This document shows, piece after piece, positions 56,810-64,000 of a stretch of DNA of 64,000 nt (within the stretch, counting starts at the first letter, position 1; every line of letters starts with the position of its first letter). Source of the DNA: Comamonas sp. (GTDB taxonomy: Bacteria > Pseudomonadota > Gammaproteobacteria > Burkholderiales > Burkholderiaceae_C); the NCBI RefSeq assembly GCF_009360615.1, contig NZ_SPEY01000041.1, forward strand, positions 20,937 through 84,936, written 5' to 3'. Made by a program: the position numbers and the translations under genes. A model generated the notes under the pieces. It did no database searches and had not been told where the DNA came from. It worked only from the letters and a program-made list of their open reading frames with translations.

Positions 56810-58585
56810 ATGGCTTTGACCCTGGAACAACTGAATGCCGCCGATGCGGCAACCGCCACCGACCTGCTCGATGGCCTGTACGAGCACTCGCCCTGGATTG
56901 CCGCCAAGGCGCTGGAGCAGCGTCCCTTCAAGTCCATGGCCCACATCAAACACGCCATGGCCAAAGTGCTGGCCGAGTCGAGCGAGCAGGCCCAGCTCGA
57001 TCTGATCCGCGCTCACCCGGAGCTGGCCGGCAAGCAGATGGAGACCAACACGCTCACGGCCGAATCGACGAACGAGCAGAAGAAGGCCGGCCTGACCAAC
57101 TGCACGCCCGAAGAGCTGGAGCACATCCGCAAGCTCAACGCCGAGTACGGCAAGCGCTTCGGCTTCCCCTTCATCCTGGCCGTGCGCGGCGCGCGCGGTC
57201 TGGGTCTGAGCAAGGCCGAGATCATTGCGACCTTCGAGCGCCGCATGTTCAACCATCCGGCCTACGAACAGGCCGAGGCACTGCGCAACATCCACCGCAT
57301 CGCCGAGATCCGCCTGAACGACAAGTTCGGCTACGAACCCGTCGAAGGCAACGAAGTCTGGGACTGGCAGGAGCGCCTGTCCACCAACAGCGACCCCGGC
57401 TACGCCGAAAAGGGCCAGCTGACGGTGACTTATCTGACCGACGCCCACCGCGCCTGCGCACAGCGCATCAGCCACTGGATGCGTGAGATCGGCTTCGACG
57501 AAGTCGAAATCGACGCCGTCGGCAACGTGGTCGGCCGCTACAAGGCCGCCACCGAAGGCGCCAAGACTCTGCTGACCGGCAGCCACTACGACACGGTGCG
57601 CAACGGCGGCAAGTACGACGGACGCCTGGGCATATTCGTGCCCATGGCCTGCGTCAAGCAGCTAGCCCAGCAAGGCAAGCGTCTGCCCTTCAACATCGAA
57701 GTGGTGGGCTTCTCGGAAGAGGAAGGTCAGCGCTACAAGGCCACTTTCCTCGGTTCGGGCGCCCTGGTGGGCGACTTCAAGCAGGAATGGCTGGAGCAGA
57801 AGGACGCCGACGGCATCACCTTGCGCGAAGCCATGCTGCACGCCGGCCTGTGCATCGACGATATTCCCAAGCTCAGGCGTGATCCCGCCAAGTACCTGGG
57901 CTTTGTGGAAGTGCATATCGAACAGGGCCCCGTGCTCAACGAGCTGGACATCCCCCTGGGCATCGTCACCTCCATCAACGGCAGCGCCCGCTATGTCTGC
58001 GAATTCATCGGCATGGCCAGCCACGCCGGCACCACACCCATGAACCGCCGCCGCGACGCCGCAGCCGGCGTGGCCGAACTGTCGCTGTACATCGAAAAGC
58101 GCGCCGGCCAGGACGGCGACAGCGTGGCGACCATCGGCCAGCTGAACGTGCCCTCGGGTTCGGTCAATGTGGTGCCCGGCCGCTGCCAGTTCTCGCTGGA
58201 TCTGCGCGCCCCCACCAACGAGCAGCGCGATGCCATGATCAACGACATCATGGCCGAGATGGCGGCAATCGCCGAACGCCGCGGCCTGCGCTACACCACC
58301 GATCTGTCCATGAAGGCATCGGCTGCGCCCAGCGCTCCCGAATGGCAGAAACGCTGGGAAAACGCGGTCGAGGCACTGGGCGTCCCCCTGTTCCGCATGC
58401 CCAGCGGTGCCGGTCACGACGCCATGAAGCTGCACGAAATCATGCCCCAGGCCATGTTGTTCGTACGCGGCATGAACGCAGGCATCAGCCACAACCCGCT
58501 GGAAGCCTCCACCTCCGACGACATGCAACTGTCCGTGGATGCCTTCACCCACCTCCTCCATCAACTGGCTCAAGAACAGCAATGA
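56810..58585 (+). CDS. Bifunctional OHCU decarboxylase / allantoate amidohydrolase fusion
   Basis: A 591-residue two-domain protein. Residues 1-165 are OHCU decarboxylase (UraD), with the active-site block RAHPELAGK (His69) and GFPFILAVRG, giving S-allantoin. Residues about 180-591 are an M20-type allantoate amidohydrolase with metal-binding TGSHYDTVRNGGKYDG (His259), SEEEGQRY, VHIEQGP and GISHNPLEAS. One polypeptide thus carries the steps before and after PuuE. ATG 56810 is chosen; the open frame before it overlaps puuE. Its stop overlaps the next start as ATGA. Confidence 0.95.
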   Translation: MALTLEQLNAADAATATDLLDGLYEHSPWIAAKALEQRPFKSMAHIKHAMAKVLAESSEQAQLDLIRAHPELAGKQMETNTLTAESTNEQKKAGLTNCTPEELEHIRKLNAEYGKRFGFPFILAVRGARGLGLSKAEIIATFERRMFNHPAYEQAEALRNIHRIAEIRLNDKFGYEPVEGNEVWDWQERLSTNSDPGYAEKGQLTVTYLTDAHRACAQRISHWMREIGFDEVEIDAVGNVVGRYKAATEGAKTLLTGSHYDTVRNGGKYDGRLGIFVPMACVKQLAQQGKRLPFNIEVVGFSEEEGQRYKATFLGSGALVGDFKQEWLEQKDADGITLREAMLHAGLCIDDIPKLRRDPAKYLGFVEVHIEQGPVLNELDIPLGIVTSINGSARYVCEFIGMASHAGTTPMNRRRDAAAGVAELSLYIEKRAGQDGDSVATIGQLNVPSGSVNVVPGRCQFSLDLRAPTNEQRDAMINDIMAEMAAIAERRGLRYTTDLSMKASAAPSAPEWQKRWENAVEALGVPLFRMPSGAGHDAMKLHEIMPQAMLFVRGMNAGISHNPLEASTSDDMQLSVDAFTHLLHQLAQEQQ

Positions 58586-59859
58586 CCAATATGAATCAAG
58601 ACAAGCAAGCCACCTACGCCGCCATCGATGCATGGATTGACGAGCACTTCGACGAAGAAGTGAAGTTCCTCCAGGCCATGGTGCAAGTGCCCACCGACAC
58701 GCCTCCCGGCAACAACGCCCCCCACGCCGAACGGACTGCCGAGCTGATCAAGGGCTTTGGCTTCGACGCTGAAAAGCACGTCGTGCCCGAAGCCGACGTC
58801 AAGGCCTACGGCATGGAGTCCATCACCAACCTGATCGTGCGCCGCCCCTACGGGGACGGTGGCCGTACCATCGCCCTGAATGCCCATGGTGACGTGGTGC
58901 CCCCGGGCGAAGGCTGGACCAAGGACCCCTATGGTGCCGAGATCGAGGACGGCAAGCTCTATGGCCGTGCCGCGGCCGTCAGCAAGAGCGACTTCGCCTC
59001 CTTCACCTTCGCCGTACGCGCTCTGGAAGCCGTGGCCAAGCCCAGCAAGGGCGCCGTGGAACTGCACTACACCTACGACGAGGAATTCGGCGGCATCATG
59101 GGCCCCGGCTGGTTGCTGGAAAAAGGCCTGACCAAACCCGACCTGATGATCGCTGCCGGCTTCAGCTACGAAGTCGTCACCGCTCACAACGGCTGCCTGC
59201 AGATGGAAATCACCGTACAGGGCAAGATGGCACATGCCGCCGTGCCCCACACCGGCGTCGACGCACTGCAAGCTGCCGTGGTGCTGATGAATGCGCTGTA
59301 CGCCGAGAACGTGAAGTACAAGCAGGTCACCTCCAAGGTGCCGGGCATCAAGCACCCCTACCTGAACATCGGCCGTATCGACGGCGGCACCAACACCAAT
59401 GTGGTGCCCGGCAAGGTCATGCTCAAGATCGACCGCCGCATGATTCCCGAAGAGAATCCCGTGGAAGTCGAAGCCAGCATCCGCGCCGTGATCGCCAAGG
59501 CCATCGCCGACTTCAATGCCCAGGGCGGCTATAGCGGCGAAGACGCCGTGCGCGTGGACATCAAGCGTCTGCTGCTGGCCAATGCCATGACCCCCCTGGA
59601 CGGCAACAAGCCCCTGGTCGACGCCATCCAGAGCCACGGCGAAGCCGTCTTCGGCGAGAAGCCTCCGGCCGTGGGCACGCCTCTGTACACCGACGTGCGC
59701 CTGTATGTCGAGCGCGGCATCCCCGGCGTGATCTACGGTGCCGGCCCCCGCACCGTGCTGGAATCGCACGCCAAGCGCTCCGACGAGCGCCTGGTGCTGG
59801 AAGACCTGCGCCGCGCCACCAAGGTGGTGGCCCGTTCGCTGGTGGACCTGACCGCCTGA
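58582..59859 (+). CDS. Divergent M20-family hydrolase of the allantoin operon
   Basis: A 425-residue protein of the ArgE/DapE/M20 fold. The first metal motif NAHGDVVPPGEGW (His102, Asp104) and DEEFGG (Glu167/Glu168) are intact. The bridging-Asp motif GRGxxDxK reads GRAAAVSK instead, with Val133 where Asp is expected, and the later GEPT-type ligand reads AGFS. A C-terminal SHAKRSDERL retains a His. The operon position suggests work on ureidoglycine, ureidoglycolate or a related ureide, but altered ligands make the reaction uncertain. ATGA overlap with the fusion gene shows tight coupling. Confidence 0.87.
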   Translation: MTNMNQDKQATYAAIDAWIDEHFDEEVKFLQAMVQVPTDTPPGNNAPHAERTAELIKGFGFDAEKHVVPEADVKAYGMESITNLIVRRPYGDGGRTIALNAHGDVVPPGEGWTKDPYGAEIEDGKLYGRAAAVSKSDFASFTFAVRALEAVAKPSKGAVELHYTYDEEFGGIMGPGWLLEKGLTKPDLMIAAGFSYEVVTAHNGCLQMEITVQGKMAHAAVPHTGVDALQAAVVLMNALYAENVKYKQVTSKVPGIKHPYLNIGRIDGGTNTNVVPGKVMLKIDRRMIPEENPVEVEASIRAVIAKAIADFNAQGGYSGEDAVRVDIKRLLLANAMTPLDGNKPLVDAIQSHGEAVFGEKPPAVGTPLYTDVRLYVERGIPGVIYGAGPRTVLESHAKRSDERLVLEDLRRATKVVARSLVDLTA

Positions 59860-59915
59860 ACCTGAAGTACCTTGTGAACGCCTAGCCTTTGCCTGCATGG
59901 GTAGAGGTTTTTCAG

Positions 59916-59946
59916 AGAGCCTGGACGGTGTCCAGGCTCTTTTTTC
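59916..59946 (+). terminator. Terminator of the GntR-puuE-fusion-M20 operon
   Basis: The 11-bp stem AGAGCCTGGAC/GTCCAGGCTCT is followed by six T. It lies 57 bases after the M20 stop. Confidence 0.9.
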
Positions 59947-60925
59947 ATGCCCCTGCATTCCCCTTCGGAAAGTCGGCGGGCAGATGCTCGGCATGACTCA
60001 GGTCCACATGGCTGGCCAGAAAATCCAGCACTGCCCGCGTCCTCACCGGCAGCTGACCGGGCTTGCCCACATAAACGGCATGGATGGGCTGCAGATCTCC
60101 GGGATTGAAATCCTCAAGCACCACCTCCAGCCTGCCCGCATGCAAATCGTCCCAGGCGTGATAGAGCGACAGCCGCGCCAGGCCCGCCCCGGCCATGGCC
60201 AGATTGGCCATGGCTTCGCCATCGTTGACGCGCAGCACCTCCCCCATGCCCACCGTCACCGCCTGGCCCGCCACCACAAACGGCCAGTGCGGTATGGCCC
60301 GCGGATAGTTCCAGCCGATGCGCACATGGCCTGCCAGCTCATCCGGATGCGTCGGCCTGCCGAAGCGCTGCAGATACTCCGGCGAGGCCACGATCACCTG
60401 GCGCGTGTGCCCCAGCCTGCGTGCCACCATGTCCGACGACGGCAGCTCTCCCCAGCGCAAGGCGATATCGGCGCGAGCCGCGATCAGGTCCACGACGTGA
60501 TCGGTAAAGCTGAGGTCCAGCTGCAGGCCTGGCCAGGTCTGCATGAGCGGACCGACCAGCGGCACCAGCAGGCGATTGCCGGTGGACGAGCTGGCATTGA
60601 TGCGCACCACTCCGGCAGGCTGGCCCTGCTGGGTGACCGAGGATTCCAGCGCCAGCCAGTCCGCCAGCAGTTGCCGGCCCTGCTCCAGCAACTGCTCTCC
60701 CTCGGCCGTCAGCTCCAGCCGCCGGGTGCTGCGACGCAGCAGCTGCACGCCCAGCCGGGTTTCGAGCCGGGCCACGATCTTGCTGACGGCGGACGGCGAG
60801 ACCTCGCGCAGACGCGCCGCTGCCGAGAAGCTGCCCTGCTGGGCCACCAGCACAAAGGTCTGCAGCTCCACAAAGCGGTCAGAGCCCTGCTCCCGAGCGT
60901 CCGGCATAGCAATCGATTTCTTCAT
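59945..60925 (-). CDS. LysR-type regulator divergent from an MFS exporter
   Basis: A 326-residue (from ATG 60925) LysR protein with the helix-turn-helix FVELQTFVLVAQQGSFSAAARLREVSPSAVSKIVARLETRLGVQLLRRS and the effector domain after about 100. The frame is open to 61006; starts at 60925 (MKKSIAMPD) or 60907 are both possible. It is divergent from the MFS gene, with a perfect 10-bp inverted repeat between them, a classical regulator/target pair. No link to purines is evident. Confidence 0.88.
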   Translation of the reverse strand: MKKSIAMPDAREQGSDRFVELQTFVLVAQQGSFSAAARLREVSPSAVSKIVARLETRLGVQLLRRSTRRLELTAEGEQLLEQGRQLLADWLALESSVTQQGQPAGVVRINASSSTGNRLLVPLVGPLMQTWPGLQLDLSFTDHVVDLIAARADIALRWGELPSSDMVARRLGHTRQVIVASPEYLQRFGRPTHPDELAGHVRIGWNYPRAIPHWPFVVAGQAVTVGMGEVLRVNDGEAMANLAMAGAGLARLSLYHAWDDLHAGRLEVVLEDFNPGDLQPIHAVYVGKPGQLPVRTRAVLDFLASHVDLSHAEHLPADFPKGNAGA

Positions 60926-60945
60926 GAATGACATCATAAAGATGC

Positions 60946-60970
60946 CATTTGTTCCCCACAGGAACAAATG
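60946..60970. promoter_or_regulatory. LysR operator candidate upstream of the MFS gene
   Basis: CATTTGTTCC-N5-GGAACAAATG is a perfect 10-bp inverted repeat located between the divergent LysR and MFS genes. Confidence 0.7.
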
Positions 60971-61054
60971 CATGTCCACACCAAGGGCTAGCGCAGCATC
61001 TGCCACCGGTTCACAGTTCAGCCCTTCGCGGAATTTTCAAAAGGACGGTTCGTC

Positions 61055-62239
61055 ATGCCTGCAGCATTGCTTGCTCTGGCCGCCGGTGCCTTCGGCATCG
61101 GCACCACGGAATTCATCATCATGGGCCTGCTGACCCAGGTCAGCCAGGACCTTCATATCTCCATCCCCACGGCGGGCACGCTGATCTCGGGCTATGCCGT
61201 GGGCGTCGCCGTGGGCGCTCCCGTTCTCACGCTGGCCTCGCGCCGCTGGCCACGCAAGCTGCTGCTGCTGGGCCTGATGGTGCTGTTCATCGCCGGCAAT
61301 GCCGCCGCCGCCCTGGCGCCCAGCTATGGCTGGCTGCTGGCGGCACGCGTGCTGACCTCGCTGACCCACGGCACCTTCTTCGGCGTGGGCGCGGTCGTCG
61401 CCACCCAGCTGGTGCCCCCCGAAAAGAAGGCCTCGGCCATTGCGCTGATGTTTTCCGGCCTGACCCTTGCCACCTTGCTGGGCGTTCCCTTCGGGACCTG
61501 GATCGGCCAGCACTGGGGCTGGCGCATGGCATTTGCCAGCGTCAGCGCGATCGGCGTGATCGCATTGCTGATCCTGCTGCGACATGTGCCGCGCGAGCTG
61601 CGCATGCCCAGCCCGCAGGGCCTGGCACAGGAACTGGCCGTGCTGCGCAATCGCGCCATGTGGCGCGGCCTGCTGCTGACTGTGATCGGCTTTGCCGGCG
61701 TCTTCACCCTCTACACCTATATCGAGCCCCTTCTGACCCGGATCACGGGAATGGACAACCGCATGATCGCCGTCACCCTGCTGCTGTTCGGTGCGGGCCT
61801 GGCCGTTGGCAACCATGTGGGCGGCAAGCTGGCCGACCGCTTTGGCGTGCAACGCGCACTGTGGGTGTCCCTGGCGGCCCTGATGCTGGTGCTGATCGCG
61901 GGCCGCTGGATGTTTGCCAGTACGCCCCTGGCCATTGGCTTTGTGCTGATGCTGGGCATTGCCGCCTTTGCCACCGTGGCGCCGCTGCAGATGGGCGTGC
62001 TGCAATCTGCGGGCGAAGCAGGCATGAATCTGGCATCCAGCCTCAATATCGCAGCCTTCAACCTGGGCAATGCCCTGGGTGCCTGGCTGGGCGGGGTGGT
62101 GATCGCGCAGGGCCTGAGCCTGACTTCCCTGGCCTGGGCTGCCGCCCTGCCTGCGGCTGCAGCACTGCTCATGACCAGCCTGACACCGCACCAAGCCCGC
62201 TCGGGTCACCGCTCGGCCATGGCGGCAGGCATGCACTGA
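61055..62239 (+). CDS. MFS transporter, DHA1-type (AraJ/YdhP-like)
   Basis: A 394-residue MFS carrier with 12 hydrophobic segments. The N-terminal GAFGIGTTEFIIMGLLTQVSQDL is typical of the DHA1 arabinose-efflux/purine-efflux (AraJ, PbuE, YdhP) group. Other blocks are LTSLTHGTFFGVGAVVA and GVPFGTWIGQHWGWRMAF. Export of a drug, sugar or nucleobase is possible; the substrate cannot be read from sequence. It is controlled most likely by the divergent LysR protein and ends in a strong terminator. Confidence 0.88.
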   Translation: MPAALLALAAGAFGIGTTEFIIMGLLTQVSQDLHISIPTAGTLISGYAVGVAVGAPVLTLASRRWPRKLLLLGLMVLFIAGNAAAALAPSYGWLLAARVLTSLTHGTFFGVGAVVATQLVPPEKKASAIALMFSGLTLATLLGVPFGTWIGQHWGWRMAFASVSAIGVIALLILLRHVPRELRMPSPQGLAQELAVLRNRAMWRGLLLTVIGFAGVFTLYTYIEPLLTRITGMDNRMIAVTLLLFGAGLAVGNHVGGKLADRFGVQRALWVSLAALMLVLIAGRWMFASTPLAIGFVLMLGIAAFATVAPLQMGVLQSAGEAGMNLASSLNIAAFNLGNALGAWLGGVVIAQGLSLTSLAWAAALPAAAALLMTSLTPHQARSGHRSAMAAGMH

Positions 62240-62318
62240 ATACCGTCCCAGCCCCTGGCTCTCTGGCGCACCAAGCGGCAGTCTGCTGAAGCGGCAGAGC
62301 AAGCGATTCCCACACCAA

Positions 62319-62344
62319 GGCGACCTGCAGGTCGCCATTTTTTT
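62319..62344 (+). terminator. Terminator after the MFS gene
   Basis: GGCGACCTGCAGGTCGCC, an 18-base self-complementary hairpin, is followed by A and seven T. Confidence 0.85.
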
Positions 62345-62907
62345 GCGCGCGCACCCTATCGGCATGGTTTTTGCACTGTTTTGGACGCCATCGCAACGCC
62401 AGGGCTCCTGACCGGTCTTGGTGCACGCTTTTGCACAGCGCTGCACCAATTTTGGGCTGGACGCCGTTTTTCGCACCTTCTTCATCGCTAATGCAGGGCA
62501 CACACCACCGCACGCAAATGCAGTTTCTTTCACTAGATGTTGCAAGACCCGAAACCTGGGCACGCATAACCGGCTCCGAAGGCCTGCCGATTGCATATGG
62601 CGCAAATTCTGCTATGAAAAACAAAGCAACTCTCGCTTGATGCCAAAAGGTTTCAGTATGTTTAATTCTGAAAATCCGAAAAACAAAGGGCTGAAAGCTA
62701 CATATTTCATAGCAATCAGTAATTACCTTAGATGGTTATGCGCGAAAAACATAACCATCGACTTTCCATCCAGACACTGAATTTTGAGCAGGGTTTACCG
62801 CTAGATGTCGCGCGTTATGAGCTGTATACACTTTTTGTATGGATTGCATGCCATTCACGAATCGCATGCCAACCTGAAGCCAATATAGAGTGAGGAGACA
62901 TGTTTTT
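62345..62907. promoter_or_regulatory. Long upstream region of the xanthine permease gene
   Basis: About 560 bases without a convincing gene. Notable pieces are: two -24/-12-like elements with GG-N10-GC (62361-62374 CGGCATGGTTTTTGCA; 62581-62594 AGGCCTGCCGATTGCA); half-sites TTGGTGCA (62418-62425) and TGCACCAA (62442-62449), resembling NtrC boxes; and a perfect 10-bp hairpin GATGGTTATG/CATAACCATC (62731-62759). The GntR-type operator at 62823 lies near the gene. It is AT-richer than its surroundings. Confidence 0.45.
62823..62840. promoter_or_regulatory. TGTATACA-N5-TGTAT operator upstream of the NCS2 permease
   Basis: TGTATACA (62823-62830), five bases, then TGTAT (62836-62840), 85 bases before the permease start. 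It is the same composite as upstream of uraH/ggt and the GntR gene. Confidence 0.68.
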
Positions 62908-64000
62908 ATGACATCCAAAGTGCATCCCGTGGATGAGGTCCTGCCGTTCGGCAAGCTCACCGCATTAGGTCTGCAGCACGTTCTGGTCATGTATGCCGGA
63001 GCTGTCGCCGTGCCGCTGATCGTGGGCCGTGCCCTGAACCTGCCGCCCGAGCAGGTCGCGCACCTGATCTCTGCCGACCTGTTCGTGTGCGGCCTGGTCA
63101 CCCTGATCCAGGCCATGGGTGCGACCCAGTGGTTCGGCATCAAGCTGCCCGTGATGATGGGTGTGACCTTTGCCAGCGTGGCGCCCATGGTGTCCATGGC
63201 ACAGAGCACCGGCGGCAATGCGGGCGCAGGCCTGATCTTCGGCTCGGTGATCGGCGCGGGGGTGATCTCCATCCTCATTGCGCCGCTCATCAGCCGCATG
63301 CTGCGCTTCTTCCCCCCGGTCGTGACCGGCACCATCATCGCCGTCATCGGCATCAGCCTGATGCGCGTGGGCATCAACTGGATCTTCGGCAATCCCGTCG
63401 GCCCCACCGCCCCGTCCGTGCCCAACCCCGAGCACCTGAAGTGGCTGGCCGAAGCCCAGGCCATGGCCGGCGCTCCCGGCTCCTCGCTGCCCGCCATCCC
63501 CAAGGGTTTCTCGGTGCTGCCCACCATGCCCAACCCCAAGTACGCCGACCTGCAAGGCGCTGCGGTTTCGGGCATCGTGCTGCTGTCCATCCTGCTGATC
63601 GCACGCTTTGCCAAGGGCTTCCTGGCCAATATCTCGGTGCTGATGGGCATCCTGATCGGCGGTGTGATCTCCGTGGCCATGGGACTGATGAACTTCGACA
63701 AGGTTGCCAAGGCCGAGTGGTTCACCCTGGTGCTGCCCTTCCAGATCGCCATGCCGGTGTTCGACCCCATCCTGATCCTCACCATGAGTCTGGTGATGGT
63801 GGTGGTGATGATCGAATCCACCGGCATGTTCCTGGCCCTGGGCGACATGGCCAAGCGCGACATCACCCAGGACGAGCTGACCCGCGGTCTGCGCACCGAC
63901 GGCCTGGGCACGCTGATCGGCGGCATCTTCAACACCTTCCCCTACACCAGCTTCTCGCAGAACGTGGGTCTGGTGGCCGTGACCGGCGTGCTCAGCCGCT
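62908..64000 (+). CDS. NCS2 xanthine/uric acid permease (cut by window edge)
   Basis: Proton-coupled nucleobase symporter of the NCS2/NAT family; about 364 residues are visible and the C-terminus lies outside the window. Features are the N-terminal GLQHVLVMYAGAVAVPLIVG (with the family QH motif), IKLPVMMGVTFASVAPM, and the signature region ESTGMFLALGDMAKR and FNTFPYTSFSQNVGLVAVTGV, as in xanthine/urate carriers such as XanQ and UacT. Start ATG 62908 follows TGAGGAG. The upstream GntR-type operator places it in the purine regulon. Confidence 0.93.
   Translation, partial: MTSKVHPVDEVLPFGKLTALGLQHVLVMYAGAVAVPLIVGRALNLPPEQVAHLISADLFVCGLVTLIQAMGATQWFGIKLPVMMGVTFASVAPMVSMAQSTGGNAGAGLIFGSVIGAGVISILIAPLISRMLRFFPPVVTGTIIAVIGISLMRVGINWIFGNPVGPTAPSVPNPEHLKWLAEAQAMAGAPGSSLPAIPKGFSVLPTMPNPKYADLQGAAVSGIVLLSILLIARFAKGFLANISVLMGILIGGVISVAMGLMNFDKVAKAEWFTLVLPFQIAMPVFDPILILTMSLVMVVVMIESTGMFLALGDMAKRDITQDELTRGLRTDGLGTLIGGIFNTFPYTSFSQNVGLVAVTGVLSR

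Noticed and set aside
62371..62780. Two small open frames (89 and 120 codons) before the xanthine permease
   Set aside because: They overlap each other in different frames, lack ribosome sites and show no recognisable domain. I treat the region as regulatory.

Overview
The window reads as the chromosome of a Comamonas-like betaproteobacterium (family Comamonadaceae). It is GC-rich, genes are densely packed, and the protein families present (PuuD urate hydroxylase, BMP-type nucleobase ABC transporter, H-NS of the MvaT-unlike short type, LysR-rich regulation) fit that group. This placement is inference from protein character, not from a marker gene. I saw no rRNA, tRNA, CRISPR, phage or insertion sequence. 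Both edges cut genes: kynU on the left and a xanthine/urate-type NCS2 permease on the right.

Layout: 1-5.2 kb holds tryptophan/kynurenine genes (kynU, kynA) with a DNA-alkylation repair pair (alkA and a shortened ada) wedged between them on the other strand, then an MFS carrier. 5.2-12.1 kb holds a flavoprotein monooxygenase, an H-NS protein, a heavily frameshifted CorC/HlyC-type (DUF21-CBS) pseudogene that fills an otherwise empty 1.3 kb, apaH, rhlE, a YpfJ-like metalloprotease and a small membrane protein. 12.3-16.1 kb holds an ornithine-cyclodeaminase-family gene and nadA-nadB with a palindromic operator candidate. 16.2-22.1 kb holds dcd, guanine deaminase, a LysR regulator divergent from a glutarate hydroxylase (glaH) with an FMN 2-hydroxyacid dehydrogenase, and a HIT protein.

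From about 16.8 kb to the right edge the dominant theme is purine catabolism. Guanine deaminase, adenine deaminase, an HpxD-like Rieske oxygenase, a TAT-exported molybdenum hydroxylase with 2Fe-2S and tri-haem cytochrome partners, XdhC, PuuD, UraH, PuuE, a UraD-allantoate amidohydrolase fusion and a divergent M20 hydrolase would take adenine and guanine through hypoxanthine, xanthine, urate, 5-hydroxyisourate, OHCU, allantoin and allantoate. Gcl, Hyi, GlxR and glycerate 2-kinase would carry the resulting glyoxylate to 2-phosphoglycerate. Uptake is covered by a double-ATPase/two-permease/two-BMP-lipoprotein ABC system and by the NCS2 permease at the right edge.

Regulation: a GntR/FCD regulator sits at the head of the allantoin operon. 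A TGTATACA motif, in the best three cases followed five bases later by TGT, occurs upstream of that regulator, of uraH/ggt and of the xanthine permease. Variants or partial forms lie upstream of puuD, of the LysR gene heading the ABC operon, and of the LacI/molybdenum-enzyme pair. This suggests one dispersed regulon. LacI- and LysR-type palindromes mark three further divergent promoters. The least understood parts are the exported molybdenum enzyme, the Rieske oxygenase without a reductase nearby, and the M20 protein that lacks canonical metal ligands.
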